Assembly: GCA_028288285.1 (NCBI GenBank)
Contig: JAQBNZ010000091.1
Coordinates: 1 to 33,850 of the forward strand
Direction: 5' to 3'
DNA from: Mucilaginibacter sp.
GTDB lineage: Bacteria > Bacteroidota > Bacteroidia > Sphingobacteriales > Sphingobacteriaceae
DNA length: 33,850 nt
The position numbers and the translations under genes are program-made. Below the pieces are notes generated by a model. That model worked only from the letters and a program-made list of their open reading frames with translations. It searched no databases and had not been told where the DNA came from. Below are positions 7,465 through 16,975 of this stretch, one piece after another; position 1 is the stretch's first letter; the number at the start of each line of letters is the position of its first letter.

Positions 7465-7923
7465 ATGGATTTACTACTTCCTCTTAACCTGCCACCCTAC
7501 CCCTTTAAGTTAACCGACCAAAACGGGCAGCTGAGTTTGTTTGATGAAATCAGGAAGAGAAATATCATCATCACCCCCGAAGAATGGGTTAGGCAACACT
7601 TTGTTCAATACCTTATTATTCAAAAAGGATACCCCAAATCACTTATCAAACTGGAAGGTGGGCTTAAACTCCACGGCCAGGCAAAGCGGTCAGATATTGT
7701 AGTTTTTAATTCATCCGGAGAAAAAATCTTATTGGTTGAATGCAAGGCACCATCGATATCTATAAGCCAGGCTACATTTGACCAGGCTGCACGTTACAAC
7801 ATGGTACACAAAGTTACTTTGTTAGTAGTAAGTAACGGACTGCAGCATTATTTTTGCCGTATTGATTTTAAAAACGAAAGTTATAAGTTTATAGAGGAGC
7901 TGCCTGCTTACAAGAGTATTTAG
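7465..7923 (+). CDS. Stand-alone HsdR N-terminal-type nuclease-fold protein
   Basis: A 152-residue protein equivalent to the N-terminal domain of type I restriction R subunits (HSDR_N_2 type). ITPEEWVRQHFVQYLIIQKGYP (36-57) matches the leading helix. The PD-(D/E)xK core is readable: Asp77 in KRSDIVVF, then Glu92 and Lys94 in ILLVECKAPS, followed by QATFDQAARYN, a QxxxY-type motif. No helicase or translocase part is attached and no HsdM or HsdS gene is near, so this is not a restriction system. The core residues are intact, so nuclease activity or DNA-end binding is possible. Divergent pairing with holA may mean a replication or repair role, but that is inference. Confidence 0.75.
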   Translation: MDLLLPLNLPPYPFKLTDQNGQLSLFDEIRKRNIIITPEEWVRQHFVQYLIIQKGYPKSLIKLEGGLKLHGQAKRSDIVVFNSSGEKILLVECKAPSISISQATFDQAARYNMVHKVTLLVVSNGLQHYFCRIDFKNESYKFIEELPAYKSI

Positions 7924-7928
7924 CTGGC

Positions 7929-9797
7929 TTAAACAATAGCTACAAGGTTTTGTATCTTTTCAATAAGTTCATTGGGCTTAAATGGCTTTGCTATGTAATC
8001 ATTCATACCCGCTTGCGTTACCTGGTCTTTAATATCAAATAAAGCTGACGCAGTTAACGCAATAATAGGAATATTTGCTTTTGCAGGATCGGGCATTTTT
8101 CTTATCTCAATAGTTGCATCAAAGCCGTTCATTACAGGCATTTGCAGGTCCATTAAAATAATATCAAAGTTACCATACTGCATAATCTCTACTGCGCGCT
8201 CACCATTCTCGGCAATGGTTGGCACTATCTTCCATTTAGAAAACAGTTTTTTCATTAGCATCACATTCACTGGGTTATCTTCGGCAATTAAAACGCGCAG
8301 GCTGTTGTTTAATATTGTTGCTGGTTCTGCAATTGTTGCCTGTACAAACGAGTCTGTTGCTGAAGAGATAGCCAAACCGTTTATTGTCTGGGATGATACA
8401 CCCGCCAAAGGCCGTGTTCTTCTTTCAGATGGTGCAACCTCTGTAGCTACCGGGAATTCCATATTAAATGAAAACTCCGATCCCTCGTTTACTTTACTGT
8501 TAACATGCATATGCAGGCCCTGTAATTCAAGCAAACGCCTTACAATTGCCAAGCCTAAACCAGTACCACCATATTGGCGTGTTGTACTAATAGATTCTTG
8601 TGTAAAGGGTTCAAATATGCTCTCCAAATTTTCCTTCTTAATACCAATACCGGTATCTTTTACCGAAAAATTTATAGTTATATTATTGTGTCTATCCTCT
8701 AAACAAATTACCCTTACCCAAATATTTCCCTGGGCTGTAAATTTAATGGCATTACTTATCAGGTTAAAAATTATCTGCGTTAAACGTGTAGGGTCACCAA
8801 ATATCCGCTTTTTGCGCAGGGCGTTGTCAATATCCAGTTTAAATAACAACCCCTTTTCTTCTGCCTTAATCACCTGCCCACCGCATATGTTATGCATCAG
8901 ATCAACCAGATTAAACTTTATCTTCTCAAACACAACTTTTCCTGATTCTATCTTATTAAAATCAAGCACATCATTAACAATAGCCAACAGGTTATTGGCC
9001 GAAAATTTTAAAATTTCAAGATTCTCGTTCTGATCGGGCCGCGGATTGTTCATCATCAGCAGATTACTCATACCTATAACCGCGTTTAACGGTGTACGTA
9101 TCTCATGAGACATGGTAGACAAAAACTCCGACTGCACCTGGGATGATTTCTCGGCCTTTTCAATAGCTTTCTCAAACTTAATATTCAAGGCCGTCTGCTC
9201 TTCACTTGTATTCTTAAGCTGTTTAATATTCCTTAAAAAGGCATTGTAAAAATGGCTATGAATAAATATAATGAGTATAAAATTTGCAAATACCCCAATA
9301 ATAATTGTTGATTGATCTGGCTTCTCCGGCTTAAAAAAATCAATAAAATAGTTATGGTCATAAACCATTACCAGGAACAATAGTACCGGCAATAAATTTA
9401 ACAGTGAAAAGAACATACCCCAGTTTTGTCCCAACATATAAAAGCTAAATACAATTACCAGTATAATTATCTGAATGGTAATAATATTTACATCCTGCAT
9501 GATAAAAAATACCATACACAGGTTAGTTATTGTGCCAACAATAACCAAAATATGTGATATGGTTCGCCAATCGGGTTTGTAAGTAAGGTATTTGAATAAA
9601 CCCGTAATACACAGCAGCAATACACCACATGTAATAGACATTATAGGCAAATGCTGCAGATATACACTTAAAAACAATGTTGCGAGTGTAACAAATGCAA
9701 GCGCGAAGCCATAATAAAGCAAGCGGATACGGGCCTGGTCAAGAATTGACTGGTCCTTATTAAGAATTTTATAAATTGAAAAATTGAAAAAATCCAC
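7929..9797 (-). CDS. Membrane hybrid histidine kinase with receiver domain
   Basis: A 622-residue protein. About six hydrophobic segments occupy residues 27-184 with no large extracytoplasmic loop, so the signal may be sensed in the membrane. A coiled segment (190-222) precedes the HisKA domain with FLSTMSHEIRTPLNAVIG; His231 is the phospho-site. HATPase_c follows: N box QIIFNLISNAIKF (341-353), G1 DTGIGI (381-386), F box IFEPFTQ, G2 GGTGLGL (410-416). After a linker of ~45 residues comes a receiver domain (from ~500) with Glu506/Asp507, Asp550 (ILMDLQMPVMNG), Thr582 and Lys604. There is no separate output domain, so the phosphate probably goes on to an HPt protein elsewhere. The start is GTG at 9797: a stop lies two codons upstream and no ATG occurs before residue 53. 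Confidence 0.9.
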   Translation of the reverse strand: MDFFNFSIYKILNKDQSILDQARIRLLYYGFALAFVTLATLFLSVYLQHLPIMSITCGVLLLCITGLFKYLTYKPDWRTISHILVIVGTITNLCMVFFIMQDVNIITIQIIILVIVFSFYMLGQNWGMFFSLLNLLPVLLFLVMVYDHNYFIDFFKPEKPDQSTIIIGVFANFILIIFIHSHFYNAFLRNIKQLKNTSEEQTALNIKFEKAIEKAEKSSQVQSEFLSTMSHEIRTPLNAVIGMSNLLMMNNPRPDQNENLEILKFSANNLLAIVNDVLDFNKIESGKVVFEKIKFNLVDLMHNICGGQVIKAEEKGLLFKLDIDNALRKKRIFGDPTRLTQIIFNLISNAIKFTAQGNIWVRVICLEDRHNNITINFSVKDTGIGIKKENLESIFEPFTQESISTTRQYGGTGLGLAIVRRLLELQGLHMHVNSKVNEGSEFSFNMEFPVATEVAPSERRTRPLAGVSSQTINGLAISSATDSFVQATIAEPATILNNSLRVLIAEDNPVNVMLMKKLFSKWKIVPTIAENGERAVEIMQYGNFDIILMDLQMPVMNGFDATIEIRKMPDPAKANIPIIALTASALFDIKDQVTQAGMNDYIAKPFKPNELIEKIQNLVAIV

Positions 9798-9886
9798 TTT
9801 TTAATTGCAGTCTTTTATAAACTATAATTAGCTTATTCACTAATTTATAGTAATAGTTAAATTGTATAAGTTGTTGTGTAATGCAA

Positions 9887-12562
9887 TTAGTTTGCCAAAG
9901 CCGCTAAATTACTTTCCAGTATCTTCAGCTTAGCTTCGGCATCAGCTTTCTTTCTGGTTTCAATTTCAATAATCTCGGGTTTGGCATTCGCCATGAATCG
10001 CTCATTACATAATTTGGCATTAACAGATTTTAAGAAACCCAGTAAATATTCTCTTTCTTTTTCTAAACGGGCACCTTCGGCAACTGCATCTACAGCTATG
10101 TTAAGCGTAATATAAAACTCATCAGTACCTGCAATAAAGCTATTTGCACCACTAACAGCTTCAGTAACCAAAGTCAATTCACTTATATTACCTAACTGTT
10201 TAATTATAGACTGATACTTATTATAATCAATGGCCGAGTTAACTTTTACAGCCAGTGGCAATGCCTCTTTTGGCGAAAGTTGTTTACTGTTGCGCGTATT
10301 TCTTATCTGGGTTACAACCTGTTGTATAATCTCTATTTCGTTATTAAGGCGGGTATTTACTTGCCCGATGTTTGGCAATTGTGCAACAATACAGCAATCT
10401 AATTCGGCACGCTGGCCAAATAATTCATCGTGCCAAAGCTCTTCGCTGATGAAAGGCATAAAGGGATGCAACACTTTGAGGATATTCTCAAAAAAGGCAA
10501 CAGTGCGCGTATAAGTTTCGCTATCAATAGGCTGCTGATAGGCAGGCTTAATCATTTCAAGGTACCAGGCACAGTAATCATCCCATACCAGCTTGTAAGT
10601 GGCCATTAATGCTTCAGACAAACGGTATTGTTTAAAGTTATCCTCAATTTCAACTAAAGCATGGTTAAAGCGGCTCTCAAACCATTCAATGGCAATTGCA
10701 TTAGGGTTTTCCAGGCTGCTATCAACCTGCCAGCCTTTAATCAGTTTAAAGGCGTTCCATATTTTATTGGCAAAATTACGGCCCTGCTCACAATAGCTTT
10801 CGTCAAACATGAGGTCGTTACCGGCAGGGGAACAAAGCAACATGCCTACCCTAACACCATCGGCGCCATACTTATCTATCAGATCAAGTGGATCGGGCGA
10901 GTTACCTAATGATTTTGACATTTTACGGCCCAGCTTATCTCTAACAATACCAGTAAGGTATACATTATTGAAAGGCTTTTGCTTGCGCAGTTCATGACCG
11001 GATATGAGCATTCTTGCTACCCAAAAGAATAAGATCTCGGGAGCGGTAACCAGGTCATTTGTTGGGTAATAATAATTTATCTCTGCATTATCCGGGTTAC
11101 GCACGCCATCAAAAACAGAAATTGGCCACAAGCCTGATGAAAACCAGGTATCTAAAACATCTTCGTCCTGCGTTAAATCATCAATGGAAAGTTTTGGGTC
11201 AATAGCATGTGCTTCTACCAATGCTTCCTCTTTTGTTTTAGCAACTACAAACTCACCGTTTGGCAAGTAGTAAGCAGGTATTTGTTGCCCCCACCATAAC
11301 TGGCGACTTACGTTCCAGTCCCTAACGTTCTCCATCCAGTGTCGGTAGGTATTAATAAACTTCTCTGGAATGAGCTTTACTTCGCCATTTAACACGTATT
11401 CCAAAGCGGGCTTTGCCAGCTCCTGCATTTTGCAGAACCATTGCATAGACAGTTTTGGTTCAATAACAGCATTAGTGCGTTCACTAAAACCAATTTGCGA
11501 CGTATAGTCTTCTGTTTTAGCTAAAGCGCCGGCCTCTTCAAGCAATACAGCTATCTTTTTACGGGCAGCAAAACGGTCCTCGCCAACTAATATCTGTGCT
11601 TTCTCATTTAGCGTAGCATCATCATTTAAAATATCAATAATTGGCAGTTTATGCTTTTGGCCCAGCTCATAGTCATTCAAATCATGCGCAGGGGTAACTT
11701 TTAAACAGCCGGTACCAAAATCCATGGTCACATATTCGTCCAGAATAATTGGTATCTCGCGATTTATCAGCGGGATATAAACCTTTCTGCCATGCAGGTG
11801 CAGGTATCGCTCATCATTAGGGTTTACACATATTGCCGCATCGGCTATAATGGTTTCCGGGCGGGTGGTGGCTACAGTAACGAAGTTAGGCGTATGAATA
11901 AAATGATTTGCCGCACGGCTCTCACTCAATACCGCCAATTCATCCTGCACTATTGAGTACTTGATGTAATACAATTTCTGGTTAACTTCCTTACGGATAA
12001 CTTCCTCATCAGACACCGCGGTTTTTCCCTGCGGATCCCAGTTAACCATACGAACACCACGGTAGATAAGCCCTTTTTTGTGCAGGTGAACAAAATAATC
12101 TATCACGGCTTCAGACATATCTTCATCCATGGTGAACTTTGTACGCTCCCAATCACATGAGGCACCCAGCTTTTTTAGCTGCTCCAATATAATACCACCG
12201 TATTTTTCTTTCCACTCCCAGGCGTATTTCAGAAATTCTTCGCGGGTAAGGTCTTTTTTGTTGATGCCACGCTCTTTAAGCATAGTAACCACCTTTGCTT
12301 CGGTAGCAATACTGGCATGATCTGTACCGGGTACCCAGCAGGCATTTTTACCTTTCATGCGGGCACGACGTATCAGCACATCCTGTATGGTATTGTTTAG
12401 CATATGGCCCATGTGCAACACACCTGTAACATTGGGCGGAGGTATCACAATTGTATAAGGCTCGCGCTCATCAGGAACAGACCTGAAAAAATTATGCTGT
12501 AACCAGTAATTATACCATTTATCCTCTGCTTGTTTAGGCAAATATGTTTTAGCAATATCCAT
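9887..12562 (-). CDS. valS: Valine--tRNA ligase
   Basis: An 891-residue class I aminoacyl-tRNA synthetase that charges tRNA-Val. PPPNVTGVLHMGHML (41-55) contains the HIGH motif as HMGH (50-53). The KMSKS motif is at residues 547-551 in GRKMSKSLGNSPDPLDLI. ARMKGKNACWVPGTDHASI and EDVLDTWFSSGLWP are typical of ValRS. The editing domain (CP1) includes TVATTRPETIIADAAICVNP and MDFGTGCLKVTPAHDLNDYE. The C-terminal ~65 residues form the coiled-coil arm of ValRS (ARLEKEREYLLGFLKSVNAK). I chose the ATG at 12562; a TTG three codons upstream is in frame but less likely. Confidence 0.97.
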   Translation of the reverse strand: MDIAKTYLPKQAEDKWYNYWLQHNFFRSVPDEREPYTIVIPPPNVTGVLHMGHMLNNTIQDVLIRRARMKGKNACWVPGTDHASIATEAKVVTMLKERGINKKDLTREEFLKYAWEWKEKYGGIILEQLKKLGASCDWERTKFTMDEDMSEAVIDYFVHLHKKGLIYRGVRMVNWDPQGKTAVSDEEVIRKEVNQKLYYIKYSIVQDELAVLSESRAANHFIHTPNFVTVATTRPETIIADAAICVNPNDERYLHLHGRKVYIPLINREIPIILDEYVTMDFGTGCLKVTPAHDLNDYELGQKHKLPIIDILNDDATLNEKAQILVGEDRFAARKKIAVLLEEAGALAKTEDYTSQIGFSERTNAVIEPKLSMQWFCKMQELAKPALEYVLNGEVKLIPEKFINTYRHWMENVRDWNVSRQLWWGQQIPAYYLPNGEFVVAKTKEEALVEAHAIDPKLSIDDLTQDEDVLDTWFSSGLWPISVFDGVRNPDNAEINYYYPTNDLVTAPEILFFWVARMLISGHELRKQKPFNNVYLTGIVRDKLGRKMSKSLGNSPDPLDLIDKYGADGVRVGMLLCSPAGNDLMFDESYCEQGRNFANKIWNAFKLIKGWQVDSSLENPNAIAIEWFESRFNHALVEIEDNFKQYRLSEALMATYKLVWDDYCAWYLEMIKPAYQQPIDSETYTRTVAFFENILKVLHPFMPFISEELWHDELFGQRAELDCCIVAQLPNIGQVNTRLNNEIEIIQQVVTQIRNTRNSKQLSPKEALPLAVKVNSAIDYNKYQSIIKQLGNISELTLVTEAVSGANSFIAGTDEFYITLNIAVDAVAEGARLEKEREYLLGFLKSVNAKLCNERFMANAKPEIIEIETRKKADAEAKLKILESNLAALAN

Positions 12563-12874
12563 AGCCTGCAAAAATAACTATTTGAAGCTAATCACAGAAT
12601 TTTAACTTCTATTTACATTCGGTTTAAAACAGAACAAATATTTAATTGCTTTACTAACTGTTTAGCAACAATAATTTTACAATTAATCGTTTATACTAAA
12701 TAAACACCCAATTTGGCTATGAAAGCATTGCCTGTAAACCGTTTTATAAGTACAATACTTAAAATATCAAGATTAGCATTTTTAATTAAGTGGTTTAATC
12801 GGTAATTCACCTGTTTCATAACTTGCAGGTGTAGCGAATAATTAATTATCTTTAATTTTTCACTTAATTAATTT
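12563..12874. other. Divergent intergenic region between valS and the M13 peptidase
   Basis: About 310 AT-rich bases. A 28-codon reading frame at 12719-12805 has an ATG and would encode a basic, hydrophobic peptide; I cannot tell it from chance. CACCTG (12808-12813) and CAGGTG (12826-12831) form a small inverted repeat upstream of the peptidase promoter. Nothing else stands out. Confidence 0.45.
12847..12854 (+). promoter_or_regulatory. Probable -7 box (TATCTTTA) of the M13 peptidase gene
   Basis: TATCTTTA differs by one base from the Bacteroidota TAnnTTTG element and ends 20 bases before the ATG at 12875, the same distance as the TATCTTTG box upstream of the dehydrogenase gene at 25197. Confidence 0.4.
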
Positions 12875-14944
12875 ATGAAATTAAAGTTAACTAACTTAAT
12901 ACTGATGGGTGCATTGTGCCTTTCGGCCAATGCTTTTGCTGCTGAATGCGGCAAACCTGTAAAAGGTAAATCACCAAACGATCCTCCTAAGAAATTTATT
13001 GACCCGGCAAATATGAACACGGCGGTTAAGCCGGGCGATAACTTCTTTGATTATGCTAATGGCAACTGGATAAAAGCAAACGCCATACCAGCAAAAGAAA
13101 CCCGTTGGGGAAGCTTTAACATTTTAAGGCAAAACAATACCGATAAACTACTAAAGCTGCTTGCAGAAGTTAGCAGCACACCAGGCCACACTAAAGGAAG
13201 CCTGAAACAACGTGTAGGCGACCTGTACTCCAGCGGCATGGACAGTGTTACTATTGAGAAAAAAGGCTATACCCCTATTATGCCCGAATTGGCACGTATA
13301 GATAAAATTAGCAGCCTTGATGACGTGGTAAATGAATTGGTTTATGAGCGTGTTAACGGTATTGGCAGCCCGCTATTTAGTTTTGGCGTTGGCCAGGACT
13401 CAAAGCATGTAGATAAATACATTGTTAGCTTAAGACAAGGCGGCACAAGTTTGCCAGATCGTGATAACTATTTAAAGGATGATGCCCGTTCAAAAAAGAT
13501 ACAGAATGCATTAAAAACTTATATAACCACCTTGTTTACCTTAACTGGCACTAATGCTGATGTAGCCGCCAAAAAAGCAGGCACCATATATGAGCTTGAA
13601 AAATCATTGGCTAAATCACAATTGAGCCGCGTTGCACAGCGCGACCCAAACGTTACCTACAATAAATTCTCTGTTGCCGATTTCAGCAAAACTACCCCAC
13701 ATTTAAACTGGGTAAAATTGTTACCTATGCTTAAGGTTACCGGCCAGGATACCTTATTAGTTGGGCAACCCGCGTTTTTTAAAGATGCTGATGCACTACT
13801 GGCAGCAACATCTGTTGAAGATTGGAAAACTTATTTAAAATGGAATATATTACAAGGGTCAGCCTCATCGTTAAGTTCGTCGTTTGTAAAAGCAAGCTTT
13901 GCTTATAACAGTGCGCTTAGCGGGCAACAAACACAAACACCACGCAATGAGCGTTTAAGCGGTTTGATTGATGGCACACTTGGCGAACTATTAGGCCAGC
14001 TGTATGTTGAGAAATATTTTACCCCGGCTGCTAAACAATACATGGTAAACCTGGTGAACAACTTAAAGATCACCCTGGGCGACCGTATAAAAAACTTAGA
14101 TTGGATGAGCGATGTTACAAAAGCACGTGCCCTTAAAAAGCTTGCTGCTTTTCGTGTAAAAATTGGCTACCCGGATAAATGGGAGACCTATGAAGGCCTT
14201 GTTATTGAACGTGGCGATTATTATGGTAACCTTAAACGCATCTCTAAATGGAGATACAATTTCAATGTAACCCGTTTAGGCAAGCCTGTTGACCGCGCCC
14301 GCTTTGGTATGACACCACCAACGGTTAACGCCTCATATAGCCCAACTAATAACGATATTACGTTCCCTGCGGGAATATTGCAGTTCCCATTTTTTGATTT
14401 TGGCGCAGATGATGCCGTAAATTACGGTGGTATTGGTGCTGTTATAGGTCATGAAATGACTCACGGTTTTGATGACCAGGGTCGCCAGTATGACGCCGAT
14501 GGTACCCTGCGCGACTGGTGGACAAAAGATGATGCCAATAAATTTAAAGGACGTGCCGACCAGGTAGTAAACCAATATAATGCCTTTACAGTATTAGATA
14601 CTATGCACGTAAATGGCCGCTTAACCTTAGGTGAAAACCTTGCCGACTTAGGCGGATTAAACGTAGCTTACCAGGCGTTCAAGAAAACCAAACAAGGGCA
14701 GTCAACCACCAAGGTAGATGGCTTTACCCCCGACCAGAGGTTCTTTTTATCATGGGCACAGGTTTGGCGCGGCTCGCAACGCCCCGAGGCTGCTGCACAA
14801 AGAATTTTAACCGATCCGCACTCACCGGAAGAATTCCGTACTAATGCGCCTATAACTAATATAGATGCATGGTACTCGGCCTTTAGCATACAACCCGGCG
14901 ATAAGCTTTACAAAAAGCCGGAAGAAAGAATAAGGGTGTGGTAA
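12875..14944 (+). CDS. M13 family (neprilysin/PepO-like) zinc metallopeptidase
   Basis: A 689-residue exported endopeptidase. The signal peptide MKLKLTNLILMGALCLSANA is cut near AFA; the following Cys27 is preceded by Glu, so a lipobox is unlikely. The N-terminal M13 domain begins DPANMNTAVKPGDNFFDYAN and GNWIKANAIPAKETRWGSF, both typical. The catalytic domain has NASYSPTNNDITFPAGILQ (NAxY-type substrate motif), zinc motif HEMTH at 526-530 and ENLADLGGL with the third zinc ligand Glu587 and Asp591. The C-terminus ERIRVW ends in the Trp usual for the family. It should cleave oligopeptides in the periplasm or at the outer surface. A hairpin terminator follows 25 bases after the stop. Confidence 0.95.
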   Translation: MKLKLTNLILMGALCLSANAFAAECGKPVKGKSPNDPPKKFIDPANMNTAVKPGDNFFDYANGNWIKANAIPAKETRWGSFNILRQNNTDKLLKLLAEVSSTPGHTKGSLKQRVGDLYSSGMDSVTIEKKGYTPIMPELARIDKISSLDDVVNELVYERVNGIGSPLFSFGVGQDSKHVDKYIVSLRQGGTSLPDRDNYLKDDARSKKIQNALKTYITTLFTLTGTNADVAAKKAGTIYELEKSLAKSQLSRVAQRDPNVTYNKFSVADFSKTTPHLNWVKLLPMLKVTGQDTLLVGQPAFFKDADALLAATSVEDWKTYLKWNILQGSASSLSSSFVKASFAYNSALSGQQTQTPRNERLSGLIDGTLGELLGQLYVEKYFTPAAKQYMVNLVNNLKITLGDRIKNLDWMSDVTKARALKKLAAFRVKIGYPDKWETYEGLVIERGDYYGNLKRISKWRYNFNVTRLGKPVDRARFGMTPPTVNASYSPTNNDITFPAGILQFPFFDFGADDAVNYGGIGAVIGHEMTHGFDDQGRQYDADGTLRDWWTKDDANKFKGRADQVVNQYNAFTVLDTMHVNGRLTLGENLADLGGLNVAYQAFKKTKQGQSTTKVDGFTPDQRFFLSWAQVWRGSQRPEAAAQRILTDPHSPEEFRTNAPITNIDAWYSAFSIQPGDKLYKKPEERIRVW

Positions 14945-14969
14945 TTATAAAAAGTAATTATTAGCATAA

Positions 14970-15001
14970 CAACAAAGCCTGGTGAATACCGGGCTTTGTT
15001 G
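14970..15001 (+). terminator. Stem-loop after the M13 peptidase gene
   Basis: CAACAAAGCC (14970-14979) pairs perfectly with GGCTTTGTTG (14992-15001), and the loop contains a further GGT/ACC pairing. Only a weak T-rich tail follows (tgtttactattt), so it is a probable but not ideal Rho-independent terminator. Confidence 0.6.
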
Positions 15002-15088
15002 TGTTTACTATTTGTAATAAATGTCATCTATACTTACTGATCTCAAGTCTTTCAGGCTGAAAGATTATCTTTACGGCCTGATATAGAT

Positions 15089-16420
15089 ATGATAGTTCAT
15101 CAATTTTACGATAAGGGTTTGGCGCATGCATCTTACGCGGTTATAAGAACCGGCAGGATGATAGTTATTGACCCTGCTCGCGACCCACAGCCTTACTATG
15201 AATTTGCAGATATGCACGGCGCTGATATTGCCGGCGTGATAGAAACCCATCCGCATGCTGATTTTGTGAGCTCACACCTGGAAATCCATCAAACAACCGG
15301 CGCGGTAATTTATGTAAGTAAGCTTGCCGGCGCCGAATACCCGCACGAAACTTTTGATGATGGTGATGTTATCCAGATTAATGATATAAAGCTAAAAGCC
15401 ATTAATACACCCGGCCATTCGCCCGATTCTATTTGTATTTTACTGGAAGATGAAAACGGTAAAGATTGCGCTATTTTCACCGGAGATACCCTATTTGCAG
15501 GCGATGTTGGCAGGCCTGATCTGCGTGAGAGCGCAGGTAACATTACTGCTAAGAAAGAAGAGCTGGCGCGTGATATGTATCGAAGCACCCGCAACAAATT
15601 AATGATATTGCCAAAAGAGGTTATTGTTTATCCTGCCCACGGCCCGGGATCATTATGTGGTAAAAGCATGAGTCCGGATTTGCAAACCACCATTGGAAAA
15701 GAGCTGCGTGAAAACTATGCCCTCCAGCTAATGGATGAACTGGCCTTTGTTAAAACCCTAATGGCCGACCAGCCTTTTATGCCAAAATACTTTGGCTATG
15801 ATGTGGAACTGAACAAAACCGGTGCGCCAAACTTTGCAAACAGCATAAATTCGGTTTTGAAAGTTGATGCTGATACAACTTTAAATAAAGATGTTTTAGT
15901 AATTGATACCCGCCCTTCATCAGCATATAATAATGGGCACATAGTGGGCAGCATTAACCTGCAGGATGGTGAAAAGTTCGAAACCTGGCTGGGATCTATT
16001 ATCGCTCCTGAAGAAGCTTTTTACTTATTGGCCAGTACTGATGAAGACCTTAATATAGTCATCAAAAAAGCAGCTAAAATAGGCTACGAGAAAAATATAA
16101 AAGCGGCGTTGCTTATACCTTCAAATGCTACAGAAAAATCTCCCGCAATAAATTTGGAAGATTTTAAAGCTAACAAAGCAAATTATACAATAATTGACGC
16201 TCGTAACCAGGCCGAAATTAATTCAGGGAAGCTATTTACTAATGCGTTTACCATACCCCTCCCTGAATTAAGAGAGCGTATAAATGAAATACCTGCTAAT
16301 AAACCAATTGCTGTACATTGCGCGGCGGGCTACCGTTCGGCTGCTGCTGCAAGCATCATAGCGGCACAAATTAAAACTGCACCGGTATATGACCTAAGTG
16401 ATGCTATAAAAGACTTTTAA
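15089..16420 (+). CDS. CstB-like persulfide dioxygenase with tandem rhodanese domains
   Basis: A 443-residue cytosolic protein. The N-terminal metallo-beta-lactamase domain of the ETHE1/persulfide dioxygenase type has THPHAD (His54, His56, Asp58), TPGHSPDS (His110), TGDTLFAGDVGRPDL (Asp133) and YPAHGPGSLCG (His184, Cys190). A first rhodanese-like domain (about 270-350, VLVIDTRPSSAYNNGHI) has no active-site Cys. A second (about 355-443) has the active Cys411 in VHCAAGYRS. This MBL, inactive rhodanese, active rhodanese order and the length match Staphylococcus aureus CstB, which oxidises low-molecular-weight persulfides to thiosulfate and sulfite. The expected role is sulfide or persulfide detoxification. 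No CstR-like regulator is adjacent; the following HTH gene is of another type. Confidence 0.88.
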   Translation: MIVHQFYDKGLAHASYAVIRTGRMIVIDPARDPQPYYEFADMHGADIAGVIETHPHADFVSSHLEIHQTTGAVIYVSKLAGAEYPHETFDDGDVIQINDIKLKAINTPGHSPDSICILLEDENGKDCAIFTGDTLFAGDVGRPDLRESAGNITAKKEELARDMYRSTRNKLMILPKEVIVYPAHGPGSLCGKSMSPDLQTTIGKELRENYALQLMDELAFVKTLMADQPFMPKYFGYDVELNKTGAPNFANSINSVLKVDADTTLNKDVLVIDTRPSSAYNNGHIVGSINLQDGEKFETWLGSIIAPEEAFYLLASTDEDLNIVIKKAAKIGYEKNIKAALLIPSNATEKSPAINLEDFKANKANYTIIDARNQAEINSGKLFTNAFTIPLPELRERINEIPANKPIAVHCAAGYRSAAAASIIAAQIKTAPVYDLSDAIKDF

Positions 16421-16551
16421 GTCAGTTTATAGTTGATAGAGCATAATTCTTAGTCGAAGAGTTTCGGGTTTGTGAATAAGTAAACCATGAACTATTTACT
16501 ATGATCTATGATCTTTTGCATAATCCATTAACTATTTATTATAATTGCCAT

Positions 16552-16920
16552 GTGAATAAATCTGATGATGCAGTTGTAAAACGGATAAAGGTTATTGTGA
16601 AAGAGCACGGTGGTCAGCTTGCTTTAGCAAATGCTATTGGAGTTGACCAGGGCTTTATTAGCAAGGTAATTAATAAAAAGCAGGATATTAGCTACTATCT
16701 TATTAGTAAGCTATGTTTCCAGCTTAAATACTCTCCTGAGTGGCTTATTTTGGGCACCGGTGAAAAACAGATCAACAAACCCGAATCTGCCAAACTCATT
16801 ACTGAGATACAAATGCTGCGCACTGAGATTGATATTTTACACGCTCGAATGCGCGCCTATGAACTGGAGCTACAGGAAATAAAGCAGCAAGCTAATAGCG
16901 ACAGGCAAAAGGCTGGCTAA
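16552..16920 (+). CDS. Small helix-turn-helix regulator (phage-repressor-like)
   Basis: A 122-residue protein from a GTG start (NKSDDAVVKRI). The HTH spans about residues 10-65 with the pattern QLALANAIGVDQGFISKVIN and DISYYLISKLCFQLKYSPEWL, typical of Cro/C1-type or phage CI-like DNA-binding domains. The C-terminal ~45 residues (ITEIQMLRTEIDILHARMR and following) form a coiled coil, likely for dimerisation. An in-frame ATG at 16501 would add 17 residues, but that stretch overlaps a sequence of repeated AACTATTTACTATGATC-type words that looks intergenic, so I prefer the GTG. The targets are unknown; it lies between the persulfide enzyme and the TonB receptor and could control either. Confidence 0.7.
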   Translation: MNKSDDAVVKRIKVIVKEHGGQLALANAIGVDQGFISKVINKKQDISYYLISKLCFQLKYSPEWLILGTGEKQINKPESAKLITEIQMLRTEIDILHARMRAYELELQEIKQQANSDRQKAG

Positions 16921-16975
16921 GCTTATCTTTTATTTAAATTGATGTTAATACACTGCATTAAAAGATAACTCATCC

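Noticed and set aside
7465..7923. Type I restriction-modification system
   Set aside because: Only the R-subunit N-terminal domain is present, with no translocase, methylase or specificity subunit in the surrounding genes.
8215..9033. Long 272-codon plus-strand frame
   Set aside because: It lies wholly opposite the hybrid histidine kinase, whose domains and motifs are intact on the minus strand.
12563..12571. TTG start three codons upstream of the valS ATG
   Set aside because: The family begins at or near MDIAKTYLPK, and an ATG is available; the extra residues MQA add nothing.
12875..14944. Lipoprotein signal on the M13 peptidase
   Set aside because: Cys27 is preceded by Ala-Ala-Glu, which is not a lipobox; a normal signal-peptidase I site (NAFA) fits better.
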